This document shows positions 1 through 10,150 of a DNA stretch of 24,555 bases, in pieces. The DNA is taken from positions 1 through 24,555 of the forward strand of contig DASUFH010000269.1 of assembly GCA_036274645.1 (NCBI GenBank), in the 5' to 3' direction. Position 1 is the first letter of the stretch. Each line of letters opens with the position of its first letter. A program made the position numbers and the translations under genes. The stretch comes from DASUFH01 sp036274645 (GTDB lineage Bacteria; Acidobacteriota; Terriglobia; 20CM-2-55-15). The notes beneath the pieces were generated by a model that ran no database searches, was not told the DNA's origin, and saw only the letters and a list, made by a program, of their open reading frames with translations.

Positions 1-218
1 TCAATTGCGGTTTTAAATGTCCTGGCGGCGTCCGCTTCCTCCCTGACGTCCGCCTGAATCGGCAGAGCGCCGATGCTTTTGGCCGCTTCTTCCAGCCGCT
101 GCTTGTTCCGGGCGGTGATTGCCACCCGGGCGCCCGCCTCTCTCAATGCCCTGGCAATACCCAGTCCGATGCCACTCGATCCTCCCGTTACCACCGCCGT
201 CGCGTTCGCCAGATTCAT
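1..218 (-). CDS. Short-chain dehydrogenase/reductase (SDR), N-terminal part only
   Basis: The reading frame starts at an ATG at 216-218 and runs off the left edge, so only about 72 N-terminal residues are visible. The start MNLANATAVVTGG leads into TGGSSGIG, the SDR TGxxxGxG nucleotide-binding motif. A Rossmann beta-alpha-beta unit follows, with RVAITARNKQRLEEAA, where the Arg after the second strand usually favours NADP(H). The later IQADVREEADA matches the family's conserved Asp-Val segment. The catalytic Ser-Tyr-Lys region lies outside the window, so the substrate cannot be inferred. The gene begins 35 bases after the stop of the sigma54 activator on the same strand and may be co-transcribed with it. 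The family is secure; the specific function is unknown. Confidence 0.85.
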   Translation of the reverse strand, partial: MNLANATAVVTGGSSGIGLGIARALREAGARVAITARNKQRLEEAAKSIGALPIQADVREEADAARTFKTAI

Positions 219-253
219 GCCTTCCTCCGGCGATCATGATACATCGTGGCCGG

Positions 254-1729
254 TTATGCCGCGGGGCGCTTTGCAGCGGCCATCGCTTCGACTTCCCGAA
301 AAGGACGCTGATCCCTGGCGCGCCTGGCCGCGGAGTCTTCGTCGAAGCGGCGATAGATCGTCCGCAGTCCGACGCCAAGCAACCGGGCCGCCACCGGCTT
401 GTTGCCTCGAGCGTGCGCCAGCGCGCCTCCGATGGCCTGACGCTCGAGCTCAACCAATCGCATGCCGACCTTGAATGTCAGACGTGGAGAGGGATGGGGA
501 CGTGATGGTCGGAGGAAGGGCAGGGCCGATAACGGCACGACAGCGCCGTTGGTGAAGACGACGGCGCGCTCGATGGCGTTTTCCAGTTCCCGGACGTTTC
601 CCGGCCAGTGATAGGAGATGAGCGCCCGCATCGAAGCGGGGGAAAATTCGACAACATCCTTTCCGCATTTTTCCGCATAGCGATCGAGGAAATGAGCCGC
701 CAGCGGCGGAATGTCTTCACGGCGGGCGCGCAGGGGCGGAATCCGCAGATCGACCACGTTCAGCCGGTAATACAGATCCACCCGGAACCGTTGCTCCGCG
801 ATCTCACGCTGCAGATCCTTGTTCGTAGCGGCCACGATGCGCACGTCGGACTGGATTGTCCGCGTGCCCCCGAGGCGTTCGAACCTCCCGTTCTGCAGGA
901 CCCGCAGGAGTTTCACCTGGATCGCCGGCGACAGTTCGCCGATCTCATCGAGAAAGAGTGTCCCTCCGTGCGCGAGTTCGAAGCGGCCGGCCTTCTCCTC
1001 GCGGGCGCCGGTGAACGCGCCCCGTTCGTGGCCGAACAACTCCGATTCGAGAAGGCTTTCGGGGAGGGCAGCGCAGCTCAGCTTGATGAGTGGACCGCCC
1101 CGGCGCGACGACGACGCGTGAATGGCCTCGGCGACGACTTCCTTTCCCGTGCCGCTTTCGCCCGAAATCAGCACCGTGGCGACGCTGTCGGAGACCTGCC
1201 CGACGGTTTTCATGATGTCGACCATCTGTGGACTCGCATACACCGGAATCCCATGTCCGGGCATGACGGCGCGCCGGTGAAACGCGCGTTTCAGTCGCTG
1301 ATGTTCGGCGGCGCGCTCCACCACGCGGGTCAGGAACGTCATCCGCCGCCCCGAATTCACCACGAAATCGTAGGCGCCCGCCTTCATCGCCTCCACGGCC
1401 AGTTCGATGGACCCGGACGAACCGACCAGAATCACCTCGACGTCGGCGGCAGCGGCCTTGATGCGCCTCAAGAGATCCATTCCGTCTTCTCCGGCGCCCT
1501 GAAACCCGTGCACGACGATATCGATCGCGCTCCGGCCCAGAGCCTCCCTCGCCCGGGCCGAGGCCGAACTCACCAGAACCTTGTGGCCCAGCCCCTGAAC
1601 AACCCGAACCATGGCGCCGCGCCGGGCGGCGTCATGGTCGACAACCAGAACCGACAGACGCCGCGTCGCGCCGGGACCACGAAAATGTGTATTCAACGCT
1701 GCTGACGGGTTCGCGCCGTTCGTTGCCAT
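254..1729 (-). CDS. Sigma54-dependent transcriptional activator (NtrC family) with degenerate receiver domain
   Basis: A 491-residue protein with receiver, AAA+ and Fis-type DNA-binding domains. The AAA+ core is complete: Walker A GESGTGKE (about 190-197), the sigma54-contacting GAFTGA loop (237-242), Walker B TLFLDEIGE (258-265) and FRVDLYYRL (315-323). The C-terminal helix-turn-helix is AARLLGVGLRTIYRRF (about 447-462). It should therefore remodel sigma54 RNA polymerase at an enhancer. The receiver fold (about 25-145) aligns well, but the phospho-acceptor Asp position is Gly75, the conserved Thr/Ser position is Gly103 and the conserved Lys position is Asn125, so phosphorylation control looks lost. 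The ATG at 1727-1729 follows a very strong Shine-Dalgarno, GAGGAGGAGG. No histidine kinase is adjacent. The target genes are unknown; the downstream SDR is one candidate. Confidence 0.93.
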   Translation of the reverse strand: MATNGANPSAALNTHFRGPGATRRLSVLVVDHDAARRGAMVRVVQGLGHKVLVSSASARAREALGRSAIDIVVHGFQGAGEDGMDLLRRIKAAAADVEVILVGSSGSIELAVEAMKAGAYDFVVNSGRRMTFLTRVVERAAEHQRLKRAFHRRAVMPGHGIPVYASPQMVDIMKTVGQVSDSVATVLISGESGTGKEVVAEAIHASSSRRGGPLIKLSCAALPESLLESELFGHERGAFTGAREEKAGRFELAHGGTLFLDEIGELSPAIQVKLLRVLQNGRFERLGGTRTIQSDVRIVAATNKDLQREIAEQRFRVDLYYRLNVVDLRIPPLRARREDIPPLAAHFLDRYAEKCGKDVVEFSPASMRALISYHWPGNVRELENAIERAVVFTNGAVVPLSALPFLRPSRPHPSPRLTFKVGMRLVELERQAIGGALAHARGNKPVAARLLGVGLRTIYRRFDEDSAARRARDQRPFREVEAMAAAKRPAA

Positions 1730-1942
1730 TCCTCCTCCTCAACAGCTGGTTACACAGTGCCTTCGGGCAGGCGTCGGGAATGTCGCGATCAACTCCGCGG
1801 AATCCAACATGAGAAGCGGGTGCGATTATCACGATCGAAACCGGAACGAACAACTCGTATGAATACCAGTTCGCGGGCGCCGGAGGGACACGGCCGCGCG
1901 CCGCCGGTTCAATCCGTAACGGTGAGGAGGGATGGCCGGTCT

Positions 1943-1978
1943 AAAAAATCCAGCGCGCTCGGTATTCGAAACAGCCGG
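1943..1978 (-). terminator. Possible topA terminator
   Basis: Just past the topA stop, read on the minus strand, an imperfect 5-bp stem (CCGGC/GCTGG, one G-U pair) with a loop of about 19 bases is followed by A and a run of six T. The T-tract is convincing but the hairpin is weak, so this is tentative. The rest of the 255-base gap between topA and the sigma54 activator shows no gene. Confidence 0.3.
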
Positions 1979-1984
1979 TCGTTT

Positions 1985-4423
<2,439 letters not shown>

Positions 4424-4457
4424 TGTTCCGTTCTTCAGGTGATCGGTCTTCGCTATC

Positions 4458-4486
4458 TAAATAAGTTGTCCGCATAAAAAAATCAA
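4458..4486 (-). promoter_or_regulatory. Candidate sigma70-like promoter for topA
   Basis: In the AT-rich gap between dprA and topA, the minus strand reads TTGATT (4481-4486), then 17 bases, then TATTTA (4458-4463). The spacing is ideal and the AT content contrasts with the GC-rich surroundings, but the -10 match is poor. It could give topA its own promoter inside a dprA-topA transcript. It is a motif guess only. Confidence 0.3.
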
Positions 4487-4489
4487 CCA

Positions 4490-5605
4490 TCAAAGACGGC
4501 GGACATATTTCTTACCCGGCAGCTGACGCACCCAGTTGGCCTCCTCCAGACGGAGCAGCGCGCCATAAATCTCGGCCGCTCCACCCGGCGCCCGATCGAG
4601 CAGAACATCAATGGATACCGGGGTTTCGAGCGACATGAGATCCCACAACCGCCGGTCGACGCCGTCGAGTTCGGGCGACGGAAAATCCCTCGCCCGCGCC
4701 ATGAGTGGCGTCAGGATTTTTTCACGGACCGGCGCCGGCAGTTCCTCCACCACGTCCTGCCAGCCGGTGACCAGCCGGGCGCCCTGTCGGATGAGCGCGT
4801 GGGGCCCAAAACTGTTCGGAGAGGTGATCGCCCCTGGCGCCGCAAACACCTCCCGGTTGTTTTCCAGCGCGAGCCGGGCGGTGATCAGCGATCCGGAATA
4901 CTCGGCGGCCTCGACGACCAGCACCCCGAGAGCCATGCCCGCAATAATACGATTGCGGATCGGAAAATTCTCCGGGGACGGCGGAGCGCCCAGCGGAAAC
5001 TCCGAAATCAGCGCGCCATTTTTTTCCACGATTTCGGCGAGTTTGCGGTTTTCCCGCGGATAAACAAAATCCAGCCCGCAACCGAAGACCGCCAGCGTCG
5101 CTCCGGTTCGCACGGCGCCGCGATGCGCCGCCGCATCGATTCCCCGGGCCAGTCCGGACGTGACCACAAGCCCCCGTTGGGCAAGATCCTCGGCGAAACG
5201 CTCGGCGCAGTTGATTCCATATCCCGTCGGACGGCGGGTCCCCACGATGCCGATCTGCGCGGCGTCGGCGACCCACCGCTGTCCCTTGATATAGAGCACG
5301 ACAGGAGGATCGAAAATCTCCCGAAGCAGCGGTGGATACTGGGGATCCGAGGCGTCCACCACCTGAACTCCCAGCGCGGCCGCGCGCTCCAGTTCCTGCT
5401 CGACCCGCTCGGCGGATCGGGCGTGCGCGAGATCTTCGGCAATATCCGGAGGAATACCCTGTTGCTCCAGAGCGCCCCGTCCCGCTTCGACCACCGCCCG
5501 GGCCGATTTGAAATGACGGAGCAACGCATTGGCGGAACGGACACCCAGTCCGCGAACCAACGCCAGCCGTAATGCGGCTCGAGTGTTCCGGCTCGTTTCA
5601 ATCAT
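4490..5605 (-). CDS. dprA: DNA-processing protein DprA (Smf)
   Basis: A 371-residue protein that loads RecA on incoming single-stranded DNA during natural transformation. It has an N-terminal helical, SAM-like region (LRLALVRGLGVRSANALLRHF), then the Rossmann core with QIGIVGTRRPTGYG (about 117-130), GLARGIDAAAHRGA, the FPIRNRIIAG segment and EYSGSLITARLALE. It ends in a winged-helix DprA C-terminal domain. I chose the ATG at 5603-5605 because it gives the normal family N-terminus and has AGGAG just upstream, although only two bases away. The frame is open further upstream to 5689, but that extension is Arg/Pro-rich and unlike the family. The gene is followed by topA and is divergent from the thioredoxin-like gene at 5749. 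Confidence 0.95.
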   Translation of the reverse strand: MIETSRNTRAALRLALVRGLGVRSANALLRHFKSARAVVEAGRGALEQQGIPPDIAEDLAHARSAERVEQELERAAALGVQVVDASDPQYPPLLREIFDPPVVLYIKGQRWVADAAQIGIVGTRRPTGYGINCAERFAEDLAQRGLVVTSGLARGIDAAAHRGAVRTGATLAVFGCGLDFVYPRENRKLAEIVEKNGALISEFPLGAPPSPENFPIRNRIIAGMALGVLVVEAAEYSGSLITARLALENNREVFAAPGAITSPNSFGPHALIRQGARLVTGWQDVVEELPAPVREKILTPLMARARDFPSPELDGVDRRLWDLMSLETPVSIDVLLDRAPGGAAEIYGALLRLEEANWVRQLPGKKYVRRL

Positions 5606-5748
5606 GGCTCCTGGATGGCAATCGGGCGCCCAAACGACAGTCCGCCTTGCCCGAACCGGGTCCTGCTCATACGGAAGCGGCATAGCCAATCGTGGCGGCC
5701 TGTGCCAAAATGGGGTGTCGTTCGCCCAAAAGCCGATTAGGAGACCGC

Positions 5749-6369
5749 ATGATCGCCAGATGCCTGCTTGCCGCCGCCCTGCTCTGCTCCAGCGCTGTGG
5801 CAGCCCAACACCCCGAGGACGCGTTCAAGGGCCAATATGCGCCGGAACTGAAGGTCCAGTCCACGTGGCTCAACTCGCCCCCGCTCACGCTGGATTCCCT
5901 TCGCGGCAAGGTGGTCCTGATCGACTTCTGGGCCTGGGACTGTCCCAATTGCGCCGAGGCGCTGCCACACGTCAAGGAACTCCACGACAAGTACGCCAAA
6001 GACGGACTGGTCGTGCTGGGAGTACATACCCCGCGAATTGACTACGAAAAGGATCTGGCAAAGCTTAAGGCAACGATTGCGGCCAAAGGGATCCAGTATC
6101 CCGTCGTCGTCGACAACGACTACGAGATCTGGACGGACTACCTTTGCAACGTCTGGCCTTCCCACTTTGTCGTCGACCAGGAAGGCATGATTCAACTGAG
6201 TCACAACGGCACAGGGCGTTATGAGGACACGGAGTCCGTCGTCCGACGGCTTCTGGGTAAGGACCCGAAAACTTCCGGCGCCAGCGAAACCGGCAAGGAC
6301 CCGAAACCTTCCGGCGCCAGCGAAACCGGCAAGGACACCGTCAAACCGTCATCGAGAGCAACGCCATGA
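5749..6369 (+). CDS. Exported TlpA/DipZ-like thioredoxin-fold protein
   Basis: A 206-residue protein with a signal peptide (MIARCLLAAALLCSSAVAAQ) and one thioredoxin-like domain. The redox motif is CPNC (Cys65 and Cys68, in DFWAWDCPNCAEALPH). The segments LGVHTPRIDYEKDL, YPVVVDNDYEIW and VWPSHFVVDQEG resemble the DipZ-type subgroup of TlpA-like thioredoxins, and the Pro before SHF is the expected cis-proline. It probably acts in periplasmic thiol-disulfide exchange. After the domain there is a hydrophilic tail of about 40 residues built on a 12-residue tandem repeat. The ATG at 5749 has AGGAG at the right distance. Its stop overlaps the next start as ATGA, so the two genes are probably translationally coupled. 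Confidence 0.9.
   Translation: MIARCLLAAALLCSSAVAAQHPEDAFKGQYAPELKVQSTWLNSPPLTLDSLRGKVVLIDFWAWDCPNCAEALPHVKELHDKYAKDGLVVLGVHTPRIDYEKDLAKLKATIAAKGIQYPVVVDNDYEIWTDYLCNVWPSHFVVDQEGMIQLSHNGTGRYEDTESVVRRLLGKDPKTSGASETGKDPKPSGASETGKDTVKPSSRATP
6256..6336 (+). repeat. 36-bp in-frame tandem repeat in the thioredoxin-like gene
   Basis: Two adjacent 36-base units (6256-6291 and 6292-6327) differ at only a few positions. They are followed by nine bases of a third (6328-6336). Because 36 is a multiple of three, the repeat encodes GKDPKTSGASET and then GKDPKPSGASET and GKD, a flexible polar tail. Copy number may vary between strains by slippage. Confidence 0.95.
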
Positions 6370-7433
6370 ACGTGTCACGACCCTGCGCCCAGGCTGTACT
6401 GGCCGTCTGTTTTCTGCTGATCGCGGCCACAACGTTCGGAGGACAGTTCGGATTTTCGACGGGCAATCGTCCATCGAATCGTCCGGTAAACGAGCCACCG
6501 AAACCCAAGACAATCCGGGGAGTGGTCGAAGATGAAAAAGGCGCGGCGATCGCCGGCGCCCGGGTGTTCATTCTCGATACCAAGACCCAGTTGACCCGCA
6601 CAGCGAAGACCAACGCCGAGGGTGTTTACGAGATGAAGAACCTCCCTGCGGAGGTTACCTACGATGTCACCGCGGAATTCAATGGCGTCTCCGAAAAGAA
6701 ATCGGTTTCCGGACTGCTGAACCGCCCCGACAACATTGTCGACTTTCAGTTGAAGATTACGGCTGGAAACTCCGCGCCGAAAGACGATGGGCCGACCATT
6801 CAGAGCTACGACGGCATGAAGCTTCGCGCTTCCCTCGATCTTCCGGAAGGCATTCCCGCGCCGATACCCGCCATCCTGTTGCTACACGGATATGGCGAAG
6901 ACCGTTCCGTGTTTGACCGGTTCAAGAAGACCGTGCTCGAACACGGATGGGCCGCCATGACAATCGACCTGCGCGGGCACGGATCAAGCCGCATGAAAAA
7001 CGGCCAGCCGCTCGAGCCGACGCCGGCCTGGCGCTCGAGCATTCAGGAGTTTCCACCGGATCTGGAACCGGCGCTCGACTGGCTGAAGTCTCAACCGCGC
7101 GTCGACTCGACCAGGATTGCCATAGTGGGCTATGACGTCGGCGCCAATCTTGCGCTCATCGCCAGCGGAAGATTCCGCGAAGTCCGCACTGTCGTGGCCA
7201 TCAAACCCAGCCTTGCCGAAAGCTCTGCAATGGCCGGAAGCGCCCAGGATTTTAATCCGCGAAGCGCCCTGATCATCGCGCCGGCGCCGGGGGATGAATC
7301 GCAGTGGACCAACACGATCGCCAGGCCGATCCGGCTGGTCACCACGGAGTCCGTCCGGGGCGGCGCCGCCGCCTGGGTCGAGAGCGCGCCGGTGGTTGAC
7401 GCGACGATTCAGTGGCTGAAGGAAACCTTCTAA
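6366..7433 (+). CDS. Exported protein: carboxypeptidase-regulatory-like domain plus alpha/beta-hydrolase fold
   Basis: A 355-residue protein with a signal peptide (about 1-26) and a low-complexity Asn/Pro linker. A CarboxypepD_reg-like beta sandwich follows (about 48-132, TIRGVVEDEKGAAIAGARVFI..GVYEMKNLP). The rest is an alpha/beta-hydrolase fold (about 145-355) with the oxyanion-side motif LLLHGYGED and DLRGHGSS. The nucleophile elbow reads GYDVG (Asp257) instead of GxSxG or GxCxG, and no His follows residue 205, so the usual catalytic His is absent. It may be an inactive, binding-type homologue or use unusual chemistry. Its ATG overlaps the stop of the thioredoxin-like gene (ATGA), which implies coupled expression and perhaps a shared function at the cell surface. 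Confidence 0.85.
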   Translation: MNVSRPCAQAVLAVCFLLIAATTFGGQFGFSTGNRPSNRPVNEPPKPKTIRGVVEDEKGAAIAGARVFILDTKTQLTRTAKTNAEGVYEMKNLPAEVTYDVTAEFNGVSEKKSVSGLLNRPDNIVDFQLKITAGNSAPKDDGPTIQSYDGMKLRASLDLPEGIPAPIPAILLLHGYGEDRSVFDRFKKTVLEHGWAAMTIDLRGHGSSRMKNGQPLEPTPAWRSSIQEFPPDLEPALDWLKSQPRVDSTRIAIVGYDVGANLALIASGRFREVRTVVAIKPSLAESSAMAGSAQDFNPRSALIIAPAPGDESQWTNTIARPIRLVTTESVRGGAAAWVESAPVVDATIQWLKETF

Positions 7434-7475
7434 GCCGGACAACAGCCAGCGCACATCGGACATCCGTGGGCGGCC

Positions 7476-9770
7476 CTACGCTCGGGCGCGCTTCGGAGGC
7501 GCGGTGGTCGCTACCTGAACAAGGTCCCTCACAGCCGCGTCGAAAGCTTCCTCGGAACACTCCCGAACCACCCGTTCGAATGCGGCGGCGCGCAGTCGGG
7601 CCCATCGGTCCGCATCGCTATGGATTTCAGTGACGCGAGCGGCAAAGTCCTCGGCCGTGTCCGCGATCGCGATCTCCCGGGGTCCCCATCCCAGTTGCCG
7701 GGCCAGCAGCGACGTGGCCACAACCGGCACGCCCCGCGCCGCGGCTTCGTGAACCTTCTGCGGAATGCCCGCCGCATACCGCGTGGGCGCGACGAACACC
7801 CGGGCCTGCTCGTAGTGCCCGGAGAGATCCGGAACTCCTCCCACCAGGCGCGCGGGAGGAAGCGCGAGTTCGCGTATCCGGGCAGACCGGTTGACGCCCG
7901 CGATCGTGAAGGCAACCGGCTTTCCCAATTGCCGCTGGATGAGCGGCCACGCCTCGGACAGGAACCAGATGAGGGAGTCTCCATTGGGGCTCTCCTCCTC
8001 ATGCACGGCGCCGACGAAAAGAATGCCGGCCCGTTCGTCGAAACCCCGAGCGGTCAGCCGCGGGGTGATGGCGTGTCCAAGCACGGTCACATGAGGCGCT
8101 CCGTGTTCCGCAAACACGGCCCGGTCCGCTTCAGAGACAGCCACAATCGTGTCCGCGCCGGCCGACAGTTCGACCTCGCTGCGCTGTTTTTCGCGCAGCT
8201 CTTCCGCAGACATGGGGACACCGCGCAAACGCCGCAGACCGGCTTCCCGGTCCGTGAACAGCGCTTCGGCGTCATAGATGACGCGGCTGTTCGAGAACCA
8301 GTCGGGATGCGCCTGGAGCGCCGGCGAAAAACGCTCCATGTTGTGCGGGCGGCTCACGATGATCGTGTCGTAATAGCCCACGCGACTCTTCAAAAACACC
8401 GTCAGCGCATCGGGGCCGGTGTCGTTCATCACTTCGATTTCCCTGGGGAAATCGGAATAAACCGAGTTCCAGTCCTCCAGCGTCACCGAGAGCGGATACA
8501 GGGTGACGAAACATCCCGCTCGTGTGAGCGCCTGGAGGAAGGCGCGCGCGCGAGGGAATCCGGATCCGAGCCACAGGTGGGGAACCTGATCATCCAGAAA
8601 CAGGACGCGCGGACCTTGCTGACGAGCCCGGGCGCGAAACGCGCCGGCTGCGCCCGGCAATTCGTGGCTCTGCAGCGCAACCTGATGCCGCTGGACGAAA
8701 ATGCGCTGTCGCTCCCGTTGCATGGCAATTGCGGATTCCGTCGAGCCGGCGCTGGCGAACTCGTGGTGCAGAACGACCGCGCCGGGTTCGTAGACAACCC
8801 TGTAGCCCTCGCGGCGAAGGCGCATGCAGTAGTCCGTCTCTTCGTAATAGGCGGGCCGATACGCCTCGTCGAAACCGCCGAGCCGGCGCCAGATCTCCAT
8901 GGGCGTTACGAGAAAGGCGCCTGAACAGTAGTCCACATCGCGGCGAAACATATATTGCGACGCGTAGGGAACATCGCCGCGGCCGTACCCCTGGCACGAG
9001 CCGTCCCGCCAGATCACACTGCCCGCCTCCTGCAACGAGCCATCGAGGAAGACCACCTTGCCGCCCACGGCGCCGATATCGTCGGCGCTTTCGAGGGTTT
9101 CGAGCGCCGCGTCGAGCGAACCCGGCAAAAGCTGCGCGTCGTTGTTCAATAAAACAAGAAAACGGCCCCGCGCCTCGGCGGCCGCCTGATTGACCGCCCG
9201 GAGGAAATGAAGGTTTTCCCGATTCCGGATGACGCGCGCGCCGGAAAGACGATCGAGCAACGTCGACGTTTCGTCGGTGGACGCGTTGTCGACAATGATC
9301 ACTTCCGCGCCCGCGCTGCGATATTCCGCAATCGACCTCAGGCAGGCGAAGGACAGTTCGGCGCGGTTGTAAAGCACGACGATGATCGAGACGTCCGGCT
9401 CAGGCGCGGCCGGCAGCCGCAAGACTGCGGAGGACAGCAGAAAGCTCTGCAGGGCCGTCTGATACAACGACACAATCGCAACCCGGGGATCATACAAAAG
9501 CTCTTCGACGGAAGCCGTCGCGTCTGCGGACGCCACCGCCGACGCGGTCGTTGCGCCGCCCAGGGCGCGCAACTGGCGCGCGATCCAACGCGCCGGCGCC
9601 GTAATCCGCCACGTCGGCGACCGCAGGAACTGCTCGAACACCCATTTCTGATTGTCGAGCTCCCGCTGGAGCGCCCGGATGATCTCGTTTTGCCGCTTCA
9701 GGGACTCTGGAACCACAGGGGCCCGGCCTTCGACCGGACCCGACTTTCCAGAGGGCGTCTTTTCAGCCAT
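7476..9770 (-). CDS. Two-domain glycosyltransferase (GT2 fused to GT4-like)
   Basis: A 764-residue protein. A short N-terminal coiled-coil-like stretch (LKRQNEIIRALQRELDNQ) and SPTWRITAPARW precede the first domain. Such a motif often starts large cell-surface glycosyltransferases. The GT2 (GT-A) domain has VSIIVVLYNRAE, VIIVDNASTDET, the metal/nucleotide-site segment LLNNDAQLLPG, and YYEETDYCMRLRREGY. From about residue 390 a GT-B domain follows, with AGILFVGAVHEEESPNGD, VPDLSGHYEQARVFVAPTRYA and GIPQKVHEAAARGVPVVATS, the last being the GT4-type donor-binding segment. It probably adds two sugars in O-antigen, exopolysaccharide or rhamnan-type synthesis. No other polysaccharide gene is nearby, so it is an orphan. 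The start at 9768-9770 lacks a good Shine-Dalgarno. Confidence 0.9.
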   Translation of the reverse strand: MAEKTPSGKSGPVEGRAPVVPESLKRQNEIIRALQRELDNQKWVFEQFLRSPTWRITAPARWIARQLRALGGATTASAVASADATASVEELLYDPRVAIVSLYQTALQSFLLSSAVLRLPAAPEPDVSIIVVLYNRAELSFACLRSIAEYRSAGAEVIIVDNASTDETSTLLDRLSGARVIRNRENLHFLRAVNQAAAEARGRFLVLLNNDAQLLPGSLDAALETLESADDIGAVGGKVVFLDGSLQEAGSVIWRDGSCQGYGRGDVPYASQYMFRRDVDYCSGAFLVTPMEIWRRLGGFDEAYRPAYYEETDYCMRLRREGYRVVYEPGAVVLHHEFASAGSTESAIAMQRERQRIFVQRHQVALQSHELPGAAGAFRARARQQGPRVLFLDDQVPHLWLGSGFPRARAFLQALTRAGCFVTLYPLSVTLEDWNSVYSDFPREIEVMNDTGPDALTVFLKSRVGYYDTIIVSRPHNMERFSPALQAHPDWFSNSRVIYDAEALFTDREAGLRRLRGVPMSAEELREKQRSEVELSAGADTIVAVSEADRAVFAEHGAPHVTVLGHAITPRLTARGFDERAGILFVGAVHEEESPNGDSLIWFLSEAWPLIQRQLGKPVAFTIAGVNRSARIRELALPPARLVGGVPDLSGHYEQARVFVAPTRYAAGIPQKVHEAAARGVPVVATSLLARQLGWGPREIAIADTAEDFAARVTEIHSDADRWARLRAAAFERVVRECSEEAFDAAVRDLVQVATTAPPKRARA

Positions 9771-9820
9771 GCGCGGAGAAGATATATGGAAAAACCGCCA
9801 ACTGCGAAGGGATATTGACG

Positions 9821-9844
9821 GCCTCGCGTGAGGCGTTGCGCCTC
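9821..9844 (-). other. Mutually exclusive hairpins upstream of the glycosyltransferase
   Basis: Three related segments lie in a row: GCCTC (9821-9825), GAGGCG (9830-9835) and CGCCTC (9839-9844). The middle one can pair with either flank, giving a 5-bp stem with a 4-base loop or a perfect 6-bp stem with a 3-base loop. They sit 51-74 bases before the glycosyltransferase start. Alternative pairing is a hallmark of attenuators, but no U-tract follows, so a regulatory role is only a possibility. Confidence 0.25.
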
Positions 9845-10112
9845 AGCTCGTCAGGAGAAGGAGAGTCACGGATCCCGCCGTCAGCCCGACGATCAGGATA
9901 TCGAACACCCGCTGGGGAATGCGCCGGATGAGCCAGAGCCCCGCCAGGCCACCACAAACGACACCCGGCGCCAGGATCGCGTCAAACAGAAGGGACTTCG
10001 CGCTGAAGACGCCAACCAGCCACTGCCAGGGGGCTAGATCCGGCAAATGATGCTCCACATAGGCCGCGGTATTGTACAGGACACGCTCTGGAAGCCTGAG
10101 ATGGCCGCGCCT
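9843..10112 (-). pseudogene. Truncated TauE/SafE-type (TSUP) permease, C-terminal remnant
   Basis: An open frame bounded by a stop at 10113-10115 encodes about 89 residues with no convincing start. A GTG at 10058 would give only 71 residues. Segments such as SLLFDAILAPGVVCGGLAG and LWLIRRIPQRVFDILIVGL, followed by a final hydrophobic helix, match the last helices of TauE/SafE (sulfite exporter, TSUP) proteins, which are normally about 250 residues with 7-8 helices. The missing part is not present in another frame, because the cytochrome gene begins at 10151. This looks like a decaying 3' remnant left by a deletion or rearrangement. It could instead be a tiny membrane protein, but I think that is less likely. 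Confidence 0.6.
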
Positions 10113-10150
10113 TCACAACCGGAACTCGGGGGGCGTAGAATGAGGCGCGT

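Noticed and set aside
608..1705. A 365-codon open frame antisense to the sigma54 activator
   Set aside because: The opposite strand encodes a full AAA+ activator with every key motif.
5606..5689. Longer DprA start at 5689
   Set aside because: The added residues do not resemble DprA and lack a Shine-Dalgarno; the ATG at 5605 gives the usual N-terminus.
7620..8924. A 434-codon open frame antisense to the glycosyltransferase
   Set aside because: Shadow frame; no start context and no recognisable domain.
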